Both the position numbers and the translations under genes were made by a program. Of a stretch of DNA of 53,343 nt, positions 9,052-19,700 are shown piece by piece (the stretch's first letter is position 1; each line of letters opens with the position of its first letter). Below the pieces are notes generated by a model that did no database searches, was not told the DNA's origin, and saw only the letters and a list, made by a program, of their open reading frames with translations. The DNA is from an uncultured Bacteroidota bacterium (GTDB lineage Bacteria; Bacteroidota; Bacteroidia; Bacteroidales; UBA12481): positions 1 to 53,343 of the forward strand of contig CAIXKO010000856.1 of assembly GCA_903919925.1 (NCBI GenBank). Reading direction: 5' to 3'.

Positions 9052-11658
9052 ATGGAATATCAAGACAATAACACTGAGGATCTTGTGGAGAAGATCAAAA
9101 CTCTTCAAAGCGATCTCGATTCTTTAAAACTGGCTTATTCAGAAGCCATCGCTGATAGAAAGAGCGCCGAGGAAGCCCTTTTAAAAACCAACATCTTTTT
9201 GGAAAGCGCTATCGAGCTATCTCCTAACGCATTATGGATTTCAGATGAAAACGGAACATTAATCCGTATCAATCAGGCTTGTCGCGATAATTTGCACCGT
9301 AAGGATGAGGAGGTAGTTGGAAAATATAACCTTTTTAACGATAATCTCATTGAAGAGAAAGGATTGATGCCCCGGATTCATGATGTTTTTACAAAAGGTA
9401 TCACCACTTCTTTTGAGATTTCCTACGATACAGGTGCCGTTTTCGGACTCGATTTGGGAAGTACGGTAAAGGTAGTCCTGAAAGTTAGTGTTTCCCCAAT
9501 CCTGAATTCACAGGGAAAGGTTACCAATGCAGTGATCCAGCATACTGATATTACTAAACTAAAAAAAGCAGAAGAGGTATCGCGCGATTCGCAACAGGTA
9601 CTCGAAACTATTATTAATTCGATCCCAGTGAGGGTGTTCTGGAAAGATCGGAACCTAACTTATCTCGGCTGCAATACGGCGTTCGCAATGGATGCCGGAT
9701 TGACCAACCCAAAAGAAATTATCGGCAAAAACGATTTTCAGCTTGCATGGAGCAATTTGGCAACTGATTATCGACAGGATGATATGGAAGTGATCGAATC
9801 AGGGGTTGCCCGGTATAATATTGAAGAAACGGTGACTACGCTTTCCGGTGATACGATAAACGTTTTAACCAGTAAGATGCCACTTCGTGATCCAAATGGC
9901 GAGGTAAGCGGTGTTCTGGGCATTTTTATGGATTTCACCGAACGTAAAAAAGCAGAAGATGCCCTATTGGAAAGTGAGGAAAAGTTGAGAGGGGTATTGG
10001 AGAATTCTATTGATGCATCTTATAAACGTAATTTACTTACTAACACCTATGATTACCTAAGTCCAGTATTTACCTCAATATCAGGATACAGTCCTGAAGA
10101 TATGAGGACCCTACCTTTGGATATTACTGTAAATTTAATTCATTCTGATGACCGGCCCGATATTGAGAGTACCATTTCCAGGGCCTTTGCTGACTCAGGC
10201 GGTTTGCATTACGATCTCCACTATCGGTTCAGGCACAAAAGCGGCCATCATATTTGGTTACATGATAAGTTTACCGTTCTCCGCGATTCAAAGAACACTC
10301 CGGTTGCACTGGTTGGCAGTGTCAGCGATATTACTGAAAGAAAGATTGCACAAGCCAAAGAGCATTTTAAGAATGTGCTTCTGACAACCGTGCAGGAAAC
10401 CTCTCTCGATGGGATTCTGGTGGTTGATGAAAACGGAAACATGATCAGCTGGAATCACAAATTTACTGATTTATGGCGCTTTCCGGCAGATCTCATCAAA
10501 GAGGATAAATCCAGCGCGATGCATCAATATGCGATTATCCAGATTGCCGACCCTGTTTCTTATTTAGAAACTATTAGAAACCTTTACGAGAATAAGCGGA
10601 ATACCAGCCGTGATGAACTTCTCCTGAAAGATGGACGCATTTTTAGTCGTTACTCCGCACCCATGTTTTCAGCGGAAGAAAAATTTCTGGGACGAGTTTG
10701 GTATTTCCGCGATATCACGGAATCCAAAATGGCCAGAAAACAACTCGAATTAATGAAGCATTCCATTGATGTTCACAATGATGGATATTATTGGATGGAT
10801 ATAAATAATAAATTCTTTTATGTAAATGAGTCTGGTTGCAAGGCTCTCGGCTATACCCTTGAGGAACTGGTTGGAAAACCATTGAATATGGTTAATCCGG
10901 ATGCAACAGAGGAAGTGATGAAATACGTTTGGGAGATTTTAAGAAAGGATGGTTTCATTTCCACAGAGGCCACTCATATCGGGAAGGATGGCATCAGGCA
11001 TCCTGTTGAGATTACTTCCTCTTATGTTGTTTTTGAAGGTGTCGAATACAACTGTGGTTTTGCACGCGATATTTCAGAGCGTAAACAAGCCGAAGAAGCA
11101 TTGCGCAAAAGCGAGGAACGAATGAGGGACTTAACCTTTAGCCTTGGCGATTGGATTTGGGAAGTGGACGAAAAAGGAGTTTATACTTATAGCTCTCAAA
11201 AAGGTTTCGACTATTTTGGTTCTGCGCATGAGAGCATTATTGGCAAAACACCTTTCGATTTCATGCTCCCGTGTGATGCAGGTAATAAAGCAGAGGTTTT
11301 TGCAGAAATCATCAAAACCCAGACCCCCATGAAGGATCTGGAAAATTGGGTTGAAACCGCATCCGGAGAAAAAATCTGCTTACTCACCAATGGCGTTCCG
11401 GTTTTTGATAAAGACATGAATTTAATTGGTTACCGCGGAGTTGATAAAGACATCACCCAACGAAAGAGAATGGAAGAGGAGTTGATAAAAGCCAAGGAAA
11501 AAGCAGAAGAAAGTGACCGGTTAAAATCAGCTTTCCTGGCCAACATGAGCCATGAGATCCGTACTCCGATGAACGGTATTCTTGGTTTTGCAGAGCTGCT
11601 CAAAGAACCTGAACTCACTGGTGAAGAGCAATTAAACTATATCAGAATCATCGAATAA
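9052..11658 (+). CDS. Multi-PAS sensor histidine kinase, N-terminal part ending at a premature TAA
   Basis: 868 residues up to the stop. A coiled coil (1-45) is followed by about six PAS modules, starting near residues 45, 183, 315, 440, 565 and 695, each closing with a PAC-like segment such as [16 protein letters not shown]. There are no membrane segments, so sensing is probably cytoplasmic. The dimerisation/phosphoacceptor helix [19 protein letters not shown] carries the phospho-His at H834. The frame then stops within that domain, at ...YIRIIE-stop, and reopens in the same frame 12 nt later as the missing half of the domain plus the ATPase. The intact gene would be 9052-12204 (1050 residues). 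A Lys codon AAA/AAG changed to TAA is the simplest explanation. As read, this product cannot phosphorylate itself. Confidence 0.9.
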   Translation: MEYQDNNTEDLVEKIKTLQSDLDSLKLAYSEAIADRKSAEEALLKTNIFLESAIELSPNALWISDENGTLIRINQACRDNLHRKDEEVVGKYNLFNDNLIEEKGLMPRIHDVFTKGITTSFEISYDTGAVFGLDLGSTVKVVLKVSVSPILNSQGKVTNAVIQHTDITKLKKAEEVSRDSQQVLETIINSIPVRVFWKDRNLTYLGCNTAFAMDAGLTNPKEIIGKNDFQLAWSNLATDYRQDDMEVIESGVARYNIEETVTTLSGDTINVLTSKMPLRDPNGEVSGVLGIFMDFTERKKAEDALLESEEKLRGVLENSIDASYKRNLLTNTYDYLSPVFTSISGYSPEDMRTLPLDITVNLIHSDDRPDIESTISRAFADSGGLHYDLHYRFRHKSGHHIWLHDKFTVLRDSKNTPVALVGSVSDITERKIAQAKEHFKNVLLTTVQETSLDGILVVDENGNMISWNHKFTDLWRFPADLIKEDKSSAMHQYAIIQIADPVSYLETIRNLYENKRNTSRDELLLKDGRIFSRYSAPMFSAEEKFLGRVWYFRDITESKMARKQLELMKHSIDVHNDGYYWMDINNKFFYVNESGCKALGYTLEELVGKPLNMVNPDATEEVMKYVWEILRKDGFISTEATHIGKDGIRHPVEITSSYVVFEGVEYNCGFARDISERKQAEEALRKSEERMRDLTFSLGDWIWEVDEKGVYTYSSQKGFDYFGSAHESIIGKTPFDFMLPCDAGNKAEVFAEIIKTQTPMKDLENWVETASGEKICLLTNGVPVFDKDMNLIGYRGVDKDITQRKRMEEELIKAKEKAEESDRLKSAFLANMSHEIRTPMNGILGFAELLKEPELTGEEQLNYIRIIE

Positions 11659-11670
11659 AGTGGCGCCCGG

Positions 11671-12204
11671 ATGCTGAATATTATTAACGACATAATCAGT
11701 ATTTCTAAAATTGAATCGGGCCAGATGGAGTCTTTCATTTCAACAACAAATATTAATGACCTGCTTGCCTACCATCTTAATTTCTTTCATCCGGAGGCTG
11801 CCCAAAAAGGTAATAAATTAACTTGCACCCATTGGCTTTCTGAACAAAACAAGATTATTCAAACCGATAGCGAAAAGGTGTATGCCATTCTTACTAACCT
11901 GATTAAGAATGCAGTGAAATTTACAAAACAGGGATCAATAGAATTCGGATGTGAGCAAAAAACGAATTTTCTGGAGTTCTTCGTAAAAGATACCGGAACC
12001 GGAATCAGCCGGGAAAAGCAGGAGGTCATTTTTGAACGGTTTATTCAGGGAAGTAGTTTCCTCACACGGAATTACGAAGGTGCCGGATTGGGGCTATCAA
12101 TTTCAAAAGCCTATGTAAAAATGCTTGGCGGTGAGATTTGGGTCCAAAGCAAAGAAGGTGTAGGATCTACATTTTACTTCACCATTGCTAACCCAAAAGA
12201 ATGA
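11671..12204 (+). CDS. Histidine kinase C-terminal part (second HisKA helix and HATPase domain), separated by the stop codon
   Basis: 177 residues in the same frame as the upstream sensor. It begins with the second dimerisation helix (MLNIINDIISISKIESGQ) and continues with the ATP-binding boxes: N box NLIKNAVKFTKQG, G1 box KDTGTGISREKQ, F box IFERFIQGS and G2 box GAGLGLSISKAYVKMLGG. No receiver domain follows. There is no good ribosome-binding site before the ATG at 11671, so independent translation is doubtful. The stop overlaps the ATG of the next gene (ATGA, 12201-12204), which suggests translational coupling. Confidence 0.9.
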   Translation: MLNIINDIISISKIESGQMESFISTTNINDLLAYHLNFFHPEAAQKGNKLTCTHWLSEQNKIIQTDSEKVYAILTNLIKNAVKFTKQGSIEFGCEQKTNFLEFFVKDTGTGISREKQEVIFERFIQGSSFLTRNYEGAGLGLSISKAYVKMLGGEIWVQSKEGVGSTFYFTIANPKE

Positions 12205-12494
12205 AATTAGGCTATTCTGTTCTGATCCTGGCTATTGTCTTTTCAATTCCTTCATACGGGCAATTGTACATGAACGAATTCATGGCATCGAATGCTTCAA
12301 CCATTAAAGATCCTGTTTTCAATGACGATGCCGATTGGATTGAATTGTATAATGATGGTAATGCAGCGATCAATTTGAATGGATATTCTTTGACCGATAA
12401 TTTTACCACACCCGGTAAATGGAAAATCGGGAACATAACCATACCGGCAAAAGGTTATACCCTATTTTGGGCTGATGGTAAAAAACACCGGTAA
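12201..12494 (+). CDS. CotH/lamin-tail T9SS protein, N-terminal fragment before a frameshift
   Basis: 97 residues. A signal peptide (1-20, ending PSYGQ) is followed by most of a lamin-tail domain (LTD): MNEFMASNAS, DADWIELYNDGNAAINLNGY and PAKGYTLFWADGK. The frame then runs into a stop after KKHR. The +1 frame continues the domain at once as GKNTGNHTSFKLD, so the two parts were one gene (12201-16671). The break lies at an A6 run (12480-12485); A5 would restore the frame. Export of the downstream part depends on this fragment, because the second frame has no signal peptide. Confidence 0.85.
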   Translation: MKLGYSVLILAIVFSIPSYGQLYMNEFMASNASTIKDPVFNDDADWIELYNDGNAAINLNGYSLTDNFTTPGKWKIGNITIPAKGYTLFWADGKKHR

Positions 12495-15400
12495 TCATAC
12501 CAGCTTTAAACTCGACGCACTGGTTGAGGAAATCGGCTTGTATGGTCCTGATTTATCTGTTATTGATACGATAAGCTATGCTGATCAACAAACAGATATA
12601 TCGATGGGCAGAAATAAAAACGACCTGCAACAGTGGGGATACTTTATTCTGCCAACACCAAATTCCATTAACAGCACTGAATTTTTTACCGGATTTGCCT
12701 TGAACGCTCCGGAATTTGCTATACGCGGCGGTATTTACCAATCAGGATTTTCCCTCCATTTGTTTACTGATTTGGGAGGCGAAATCCGATATACTCTTGA
12801 TGGTTCGGATCCGGTCATCAATTCCCCCCTTTTCACCCTTGCCATACCAATCGAAAAAACAACCGTAGTGCGTGCCCGTATCTTTAAGCCATCGATGATT
12901 CCCGGGCCAATAGTCACCAATTCTTATTTTATCAATGAAAACATGGATGCCCGGGGGTTGCCGGTGGTATCACTGGCTACCAATCCGGGGAATTTCTGGG
13001 ATGCTCAAAAGGGCATCTATGTTCAAAATTTTAAACCCGATTGGGAGGTACCGGTAAATATCGAACTTTTTGAAAATAATGGTGCCGATCGGGCTGCCTT
13101 TAATGAGATGGCCGGAATAAAGATCAATGGCCTATACTCCTGGCAGTTACCACAGAAAATGTTGGGCGTTTATTTTAAAAAGCAATATGGTACCGGCACG
13201 CTGGATAACACCCTTTTTTACGATTCTCCCCGATCAGGCTTTAAAACGTTTGCCCTCCGCGCCTCCGGTAATGATTGGAGTAACACGCTGATGAGGGATA
13301 TTTTAGGCCAAAATGCCACCCAATTGAATATGAAACTCGATATTTCAGCTTTCCGTTGGTGCGTGGTGTACGTAAACGGGCAGTATATGGGGATTCACAA
13401 CTTTCGCGAGAAAATTGAAACCGATTATATTGAAAAACATTATGGGTTAGCCGCCGGCACTTTTGACATAGTTGAAAATGAAGATTATGCGGAATGCGGC
13501 GACCTGATTGCCTACAACCAACTGAAAACACTTTTCTCCAGGAATCTGGCAGTTCAATCCAATTTTGATGCACTGGCTGCAAAAATGGACATCGTTGAAT
13601 TCACCGATTTGGTAATCGCTGAAATGGCTTCGGGCAACTTCTCCATCGATCATAATGTGATGGCCTGGAAACCTAAAGAATCGGGCAAGTGGAGATGGAT
13701 TTTAATGGACCTCGATCGTGGATACTACGATGTAAATGGTAGTCTGATTGATTTTTATATCGGCCAGAGCTCTTTCCCTTTCGGTAGATTAATGACCAAT
13801 CCAGCTTACAAAACGTACTTTGGTAAACGGCTTGCCGACCATTTATATACAAGTTTTAATCCATTGGCAATGAAAAAGCTGATCGATTCCCATCAGGCTA
13901 CCATTGCACCCGAGATGGACCGGCACGTGGCCCGCTGGCTAGGCACCACCTCCTCTTATGGAAATGCCATGCCTTCAGTGGATTACTGGAATAATGAGGT
14001 AAGCAAGGTTGTTGCTTTTGTTCAGCAACGGCCACAGGTATTACTCAACGATTTAAGAAACTATGGATTTAATGGGATAGCAAACCTAACTCTGTCCATG
14101 TACCCCGATAATGCCGGAACACTAATATTTAACGGGTTGAAAATTCCACAACCCAATTGGACCGGGCTCTATCTGAAAAATCTGAATTCTGAAATTGCCA
14201 TCGAAGAAAAGGCCGGATTTATTTTTAAAGGATGGGTAAATCCGGTTCAAAAAGTTATTATTCCTAAACTATCGGTGTGGAAATACCTGGATAATGGCAG
14301 CGACCAGGGAACAAATTGGCACAGCAAAGATTTTAACGATAATGCCTGGAAATCAGGCCAGGGAGAGCTGGGCTATGGCGATGGAAACGAAAAAACAATT
14401 ATCGGTTTTGGCCCCAATAGCCAGAATAAATTCATTACCACTTATTTCAGACATACTTTTACCCTAACCGAAGCCGACAAATCAGGTTCCGACTATAAAA
14501 TCAATTTACTGGTTGATGATGGCGCCATCGTATACCTGAATGGAGTGGAATTGTTCAGGGATAACATTACAAGCGGAATTGTTGGATATAATACGCTGGC
14601 ATCTACTGCAATAGGGGGCACCGCTGAGTCGGAATACAACTCGTTCAGCATAAACAGGAGCATTTTAGTTACCGGCGATAATGTGTTGGCGGTGGAGGTT
14701 CATCAAAGCAGTGCGAATAGTACCGATATCAGCTTTGATCTGGAGATGTCCTGCTCCTCCCCTGACAATCAGGGATATGTATCGACTCTCAAAAACTACC
14801 CGTTCTCACTGACCGGGGATTTGAGCCTGATTGCTGTTTTTGAGGCCACCGGCCAGTGCCTGGTTCCATCGGTCATTGCCGGTAACGATACCCTATTTAA
14901 AAGTTGCTCCCCGTATATCGCTCAAAGCGATGTTACCATAAACTCAGGCGCCACCCTAACTATTGAGCCCGGTGTTGAAATATGGATGTCACCTGCCACC
15001 AATTTCTATATTCACGGAAATATCAACGCATTGGGAGCAGCTGATGATCGAATCATTTTCAAAATCAATCCGCAATATGAACCCGAAGGATGGGGCTCGC
15101 TGAACTTTTGGAACACCAGCGGAACGTCGAATCTATCCTATATCACGATTAGTGATGCAACAAGGAGTCCGATACCAATCAGACTTGGCGCCATTTCAGG
15201 TTATTATACCACCTTGAATCTCGATAATATTTTGATCGATAAAACTCACTTAAACCCAATATCAACACGCTATTCCGATGTTACGCTAACCAATAGTTTT
15301 ATCCAATCACACGTAACCAGCGATTTGATCAACATAAAATATGGTAAGGCACGCATTGAAAATTGCACTTTTGTTGGCAATGCTGAATTCGATTCCGATG

Positions 15401-16671
15401 GGATAGATTATGATGGAATTGAGAACGGAGTAATCAGAAATACAAGAATTTACAACATTTTGGGCAATAATGCAGATGCGATTGACATTGGCGAGGAAGC
15501 CGCCCGGGTAATTATAGACAGTGTATTCATATTCAACGCTTTCGATAAAGGAGTATCGGTTGGGCAAAGATCTTCGGTTTTATTAACAAACAGCACGCTG
15601 GTGAATTGCAACTTGGGTTTGGGCATTAAAGACTCAAGCCGGGCCATCATAAACGGATGCACCTTTTACGGAAATGGTTCAGCAGTTAGCTGTTATGAGA
15701 AAAATATAGGCCGAGCCGGAGGAAATGCGGTTGTAAAAAACAGTATTCTTTCAAACGCTTCCCTGGCCACATTCGAGTACGATGATAAATCCACTATTCT
15801 TTTCCGTAATTGTTTATCCGACAATGATTTACTGCCTTCTGATCCCTCAAATATTCTGAGCAATCCAATGTTTACAAACCCAACTCATTTCGATTTCTCG
15901 CTTTTGCCGGCGTCCCCCGCAATTTTATCCGGTTACCAAAACGAACAACCTGTTAATATGGGTTCAAAGTTGCGGAACATCGGGTTTGAGCCTGATTTGA
16001 TGATCTGCCAGATATATATTGACCCTTTAAATTCTGGTAATCCCGAATTCATTGCTCTTTATAATCCATCATCCAAAACAATGGATCTATCTGGATATAT
16101 GATTGATAAGGGAGTTACTTGCTTGGTTCCGACAGGTACCCTGCTCTCTTCCGGCGATACACTGTTTGTTACTGCCGATGTATCAAAATGGAAATCAGGC
16201 AGGCAGGTTATACAGTGGACCGAAGGTAAATTATCCAATGATGGTGAAGCAATTGAACTGCTCAATCAATATGGTATGGTTGCCGATTTTGTCAGATACT
16301 CATTAAAAGATGGATGGCCGGCAGGTGGTTTTGCAACTGAATCAATTCTCACCCTCATGGAATCCAAACTCGATAACCATTTGGCAGAGAATTGGATAAC
16401 AATTCCTTCGGGAGTTATTCTTTCCACTGGTGAACAACATAAAAGTTACGGAATCAGGATTTACCCCAATCCGGCCACCGATCACATTACCATCACCACC
16501 CCTGATGATTCAAATATTACGATCGAAATGTATTCTCCTATCGGTCAAATAGTTTTCAGTAGCAGACTGAATGGGTCCGGTACGCTGAATATCGATGTAT
16601 CCGATTTTGAAAAGGGTATCTACCTGATAAAAGTTGGAACCTGGACAGAGAAGGTGTTGATAATAAGGTGA
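12475..16671 (+). CDS. CotH-kinase family protein with lamin-tail, beta-helix and T9SS sorting domains (frameshifted from 12201 start)
   Basis: 1398 residues in the frame after the shift. In order: end of the first LTD (1-70); a chitobiase C-terminal-like Ig fold (~90-152, GGEIRYTLDGSDPV); a CotH kinase-like domain (~165-520, with NDWSNTLMRDIL, GIHNFREKIETDYI and the MDLDRGYY metal-site-like motif near residue 410); a galactose-binding-like jelly roll (~600-760, GELGYGDGNEKT); a right-handed beta-helix (~810-1130); a second LTD (~1178-1290); and a T9SS type A sorting domain (~1320-1398, YPNPATDHITI ... KVLIIR). CotH proteins in spore formers are atypical protein kinases. Here the protein would be surface-exposed or secreted and its substrate is unknown. 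It is translationally coupled to the histidine kinase. Confidence 0.85.
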   Translation: MVKNTGNHTSFKLDALVEEIGLYGPDLSVIDTISYADQQTDISMGRNKNDLQQWGYFILPTPNSINSTEFFTGFALNAPEFAIRGGIYQSGFSLHLFTDLGGEIRYTLDGSDPVINSPLFTLAIPIEKTTVVRARIFKPSMIPGPIVTNSYFINENMDARGLPVVSLATNPGNFWDAQKGIYVQNFKPDWEVPVNIELFENNGADRAAFNEMAGIKINGLYSWQLPQKMLGVYFKKQYGTGTLDNTLFYDSPRSGFKTFALRASGNDWSNTLMRDILGQNATQLNMKLDISAFRWCVVYVNGQYMGIHNFREKIETDYIEKHYGLAAGTFDIVENEDYAECGDLIAYNQLKTLFSRNLAVQSNFDALAAKMDIVEFTDLVIAEMASGNFSIDHNVMAWKPKESGKWRWILMDLDRGYYDVNGSLIDFYIGQSSFPFGRLMTNPAYKTYFGKRLADHLYTSFNPLAMKKLIDSHQATIAPEMDRHVARWLGTTSSYGNAMPSVDYWNNEVSKVVAFVQQRPQVLLNDLRNYGFNGIANLTLSMYPDNAGTLIFNGLKIPQPNWTGLYLKNLNSEIAIEEKAGFIFKGWVNPVQKVIIPKLSVWKYLDNGSDQGTNWHSKDFNDNAWKSGQGELGYGDGNEKTIIGFGPNSQNKFITTYFRHTFTLTEADKSGSDYKINLLVDDGAIVYLNGVELFRDNITSGIVGYNTLASTAIGGTAESEYNSFSINRSILVTGDNVLAVEVHQSSANSTDISFDLEMSCSSPDNQGYVSTLKNYPFSLTGDLSLIAVFEATGQCLVPSVIAGNDTLFKSCSPYIAQSDVTINSGATLTIEPGVEIWMSPATNFYIHGNINALGAADDRIIFKINPQYEPEGWGSLNFWNTSGTSNLSYITISDATRSPIPIRLGAISGYYTTLNLDNILIDKTHLNPISTRYSDVTLTNSFIQSHVTSDLINIKYGKARIENCTFVGNAEFDSDGIDYDGIENGVIRNTRIYNILGNNADAIDIGEEAARVIIDSVFIFNAFDKGVSVGQRSSVLLTNSTLVNCNLGLGIKDSSRAIINGCTFYGNGSAVSCYEKNIGRAGGNAVVKNSILSNASLATFEYDDKSTILFRNCLSDNDLLPSDPSNILSNPMFTNPTHFDFSLLPASPAILSGYQNEQPVNMGSKLRNIGFEPDLMICQIYIDPLNSGNPEFIALYNPSSKTMDLSGYMIDKGVTCLVPTGTLLSSGDTLFVTADVSKWKSGRQVIQWTEGKLSNDGEAIELLNQYGMVADFVRYSLKDGWPAGGFATESILTLMESKLDNHLAENWITIPSGVILSTGEQHKSYGIRIYPNPATDHITITTPDDSNITIEMYSPIGQIVFSSRLNGSGTLNIDVSDFEKGIYLIKVGTWTEKVLIIR

Positions 16672-16712
16672 TTTCACATTTTTATATCAGCAAATCGGGT
16701 CCTGAGTACCTC

Positions 16713-19700
16713 CTAAATTTTTACCACCTTCATTATCCGCTCCTTCCCATCAAGCAACTGAACAATTAAAATGTATGACCCTGCAGGTAAGTGCTTGATG
16801 CTGATCTCAGATATTGCCGCCGGGTTATCAGAGAAGAGAACAGTTTCGCCGTACTGGTTTTTCAATATTACCCTAACTGGTTCGGAACCAGTTGAGGTGA
16901 CCGTAATAATATCTATTGCCGGATTGGGATAAACGGAAACATCATCAGTCTGGTGGTTCTCTAAAATTCCGCTGCCCGAACAATCAACCGAGTAATATCG
17001 CCCTGGTGATCCGCCAATACATCCTGTCATCCAATTACTTCCATCATTCATTACATCCAATGAATCAACCAACTCCAGTGTATAACCCATCCCCCCGGCC
17101 AAAGTGGGCCAAGGTTCTGTATTGTTATATCGAACAGATAACCGCAATACTCCGGAGGCATCATAAGCTCTGATCCACTCACCTTTATCTTTTAAGCCAA
17201 ATAAAAACGGCCCCAGCAGGTCAGAAAATCCTGGATTCCAATCCCGGAATTTAGCGGTATCCTGAGCCAGTACCCTATTCCCATGGGGGGCCAGCATGGT
17301 TCCGTTCGGAATAGTGTAGGAATGGCCGGTGCTATCAGTTTCATCCTTAAATATCCAACCCGAAATATCCTGAACCGATTCACCGATATTGCGTAGCTCT
17401 ACCCAATCGCCGGTATCTAAACCTGAATCAGATTGATAATTGATTTCTGAAAAAACGATTTGTTCACCGCAGTGGGTCCAGGGTGCACCTGGAGATCCGC
17501 CGATACAACCGTCGAACCAGTTTTCAGGATTACTTGCCGGATGCAATTCACTTTTCAACTCCAGAGTTCTTCCTTGCCCATCGGCGCCTAAGGGCCAAGG
17601 AGTTGCATCGTCATAGGCAACCGCAAAAACCAGTTTCCTTGTGTAATTAAACAGTCTTATTGCATCACCGTTCCCACCCAGTCCGAAAGTAAAACTGCCG
17701 ATAAACGGAATACCGGGGTGCTGCGTTTTGAATTTTACGGGATCACTCACAATTACCAGTCTTTCATCGGGCCGAAGCGTGGTGTTATCAGGAAACCTGA
17801 AAACATGAGTGGTATCCTCATCGGTAAAATACCAACCATTCAAGCTGGCAGTTAGCGATTGATCGAAGTTCCAGATTTCAATCCAATCACCTGCATCCAC
17901 CGATAGTTCAGAATTATAATTGATCTCGGAAACAACCAACTTTTCGGAGAAAGTTTCAGCCTTAAAATGTGCTTTAAAAATAGATGAAACCCTTTTAAGC
18001 GTATCCAGAAAAACAGGATTTATCACATTTTTAATCAAATTATTGGCATCCCAGTTAGTAAACGAAAATCCGGGATTTGGAAGCGCTTCAATTTTGATAG
18101 GTACCCCATCAAAATAGGTACCCACCCAAGGATAAACATCAGGTTTTACAGTACTTATACGAATGGTACCAGATCCCGCCGGCTCTACGTTTAAAGTTAC
18201 CGAAACCGCTTTAGGTAAATTCAGATTAGTTCTCAGGTGATTTCTCACATTTGCCGGCCGGTTGGCAAACTCGCTGAGCATGATTTGATGCGCCTGGGTA
18301 AACTGAGCCATATAATCATTCACCGGAATATTGGGATCACCCCAGCGCTTATAGGTTGCCGGCATCTCAGGGCGGGTAGCATTATAAACTTCATTCGCTA
18401 TACCGGATATCCGGTCCTTTTGCCAGCTGGTATTGAGCAAATCAGCGTATCGATTGATGAAATAATCACGGTAGGTATGGTTTTGCATAGCCTTTTGCCA
18501 GATATGTATGTACGGGTAATTCTGGTCATAATCCAGCATAAACCTGATGTGATCCATATTGCTATCGGTCCAGCCATTTGGAGCCAATGACCACTCCAGA
18601 TCCGTCAGACTAAAGCGCCAGCGGTTTCCGGTTTGCGGGCTGCTATGTATCTTGATATTATTGTAAGGCCAATCCGTGTCTGCCATATAAGATTGTGCAC
18701 ATATATAATCAGTATAATACTCCAGATCGAAATAGCGGTCGGCCATTTGCCAGAATGAATCTCCGAAAGCATTTAAACTTAGAAACTTATTGTAATCATC
18801 ATTAAAATGCGTTACCGGATCATGTCCCGCAACTGCCCTTAAAGCACCACCATACCAATAAGATACGGAAAGAATATTGATCGAATCCTCATCGGTTCCA
18901 AAATGCTGCTTAAAATAATCCTCATCTATTTTTTCCCTGAGCTCATAATAGCCCCAATAGTATCCGTTCAAATAAACCTGAACCGGTGTATATCCGGAAA
19001 AGCTATTTTTGGTACCCTCACCCATACAGCGGGTTTCGATTGCATCTTTGCACGGATAATACAGATATTGATTAGAACCATTCCTTAAATAAAAAGTAGC
19101 GTAACTATTGCGATCCGGACGTGATGGAATCAGGGGATAATTAATATTGCCATCCCCAAGTGCCCCATTACCAGGCTCAATACGAAACGAATGCTGCGGT
19201 TGCGATCGGCTTCCACCAGCACCTCCATCGATTCTGATGCCCGCAGATTGCTTAAAAAGTGAACGATGCGTTGAAGGTTCAAAATACTCGATGTAACATT
19301 GCTTTTTCCAATCGGTCCACCAATTATCATAGATTCCTGTATCACCATACAAATCACCTGTTTGCATGGTAATAGACAGAATTCCCGCCGGTGTTGGACT
19401 CTGCCGGATAAAATAACTGCCGGTTATAACGGGCGAGGGCAGCTTATGGCCAGAACTAAAACTGCGCGCCTTTAAAACCATATTGGCCGGAACAGAAATA
19501 GGAACACCAGTGTATAGAGCAGAAGTATCGGTTGGAATCTGGGAGTTTGTTGTATAGCGTATCCGGGCAGTGGGCGATGGACTGCTCAACAATACCTCCA
19601 CTGCATTCTGATAAAAACCACCAGGTGTTGAAAGCGATGGCGCCACCTCAAATCCCTCGACATAAGCTATTTGCGTTTCATTAGAGGCTTTAGGGGTGCC

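Noticed and set aside
11650..11680. Stop-codon readthrough or recoding in the histidine kinase
   Set aside because: TAA is the least leaky stop and no recoding element was visible; a point mutation or read error explains it better.
12475..12490. Programmed ribosomal frameshift at the A6 tract
   Set aside because: The needed shift is +1 and the slippery layout (T AAA AAA C) does not match the -1 heptamer; no downstream pseudoknot was evident. Indel or error is simpler.
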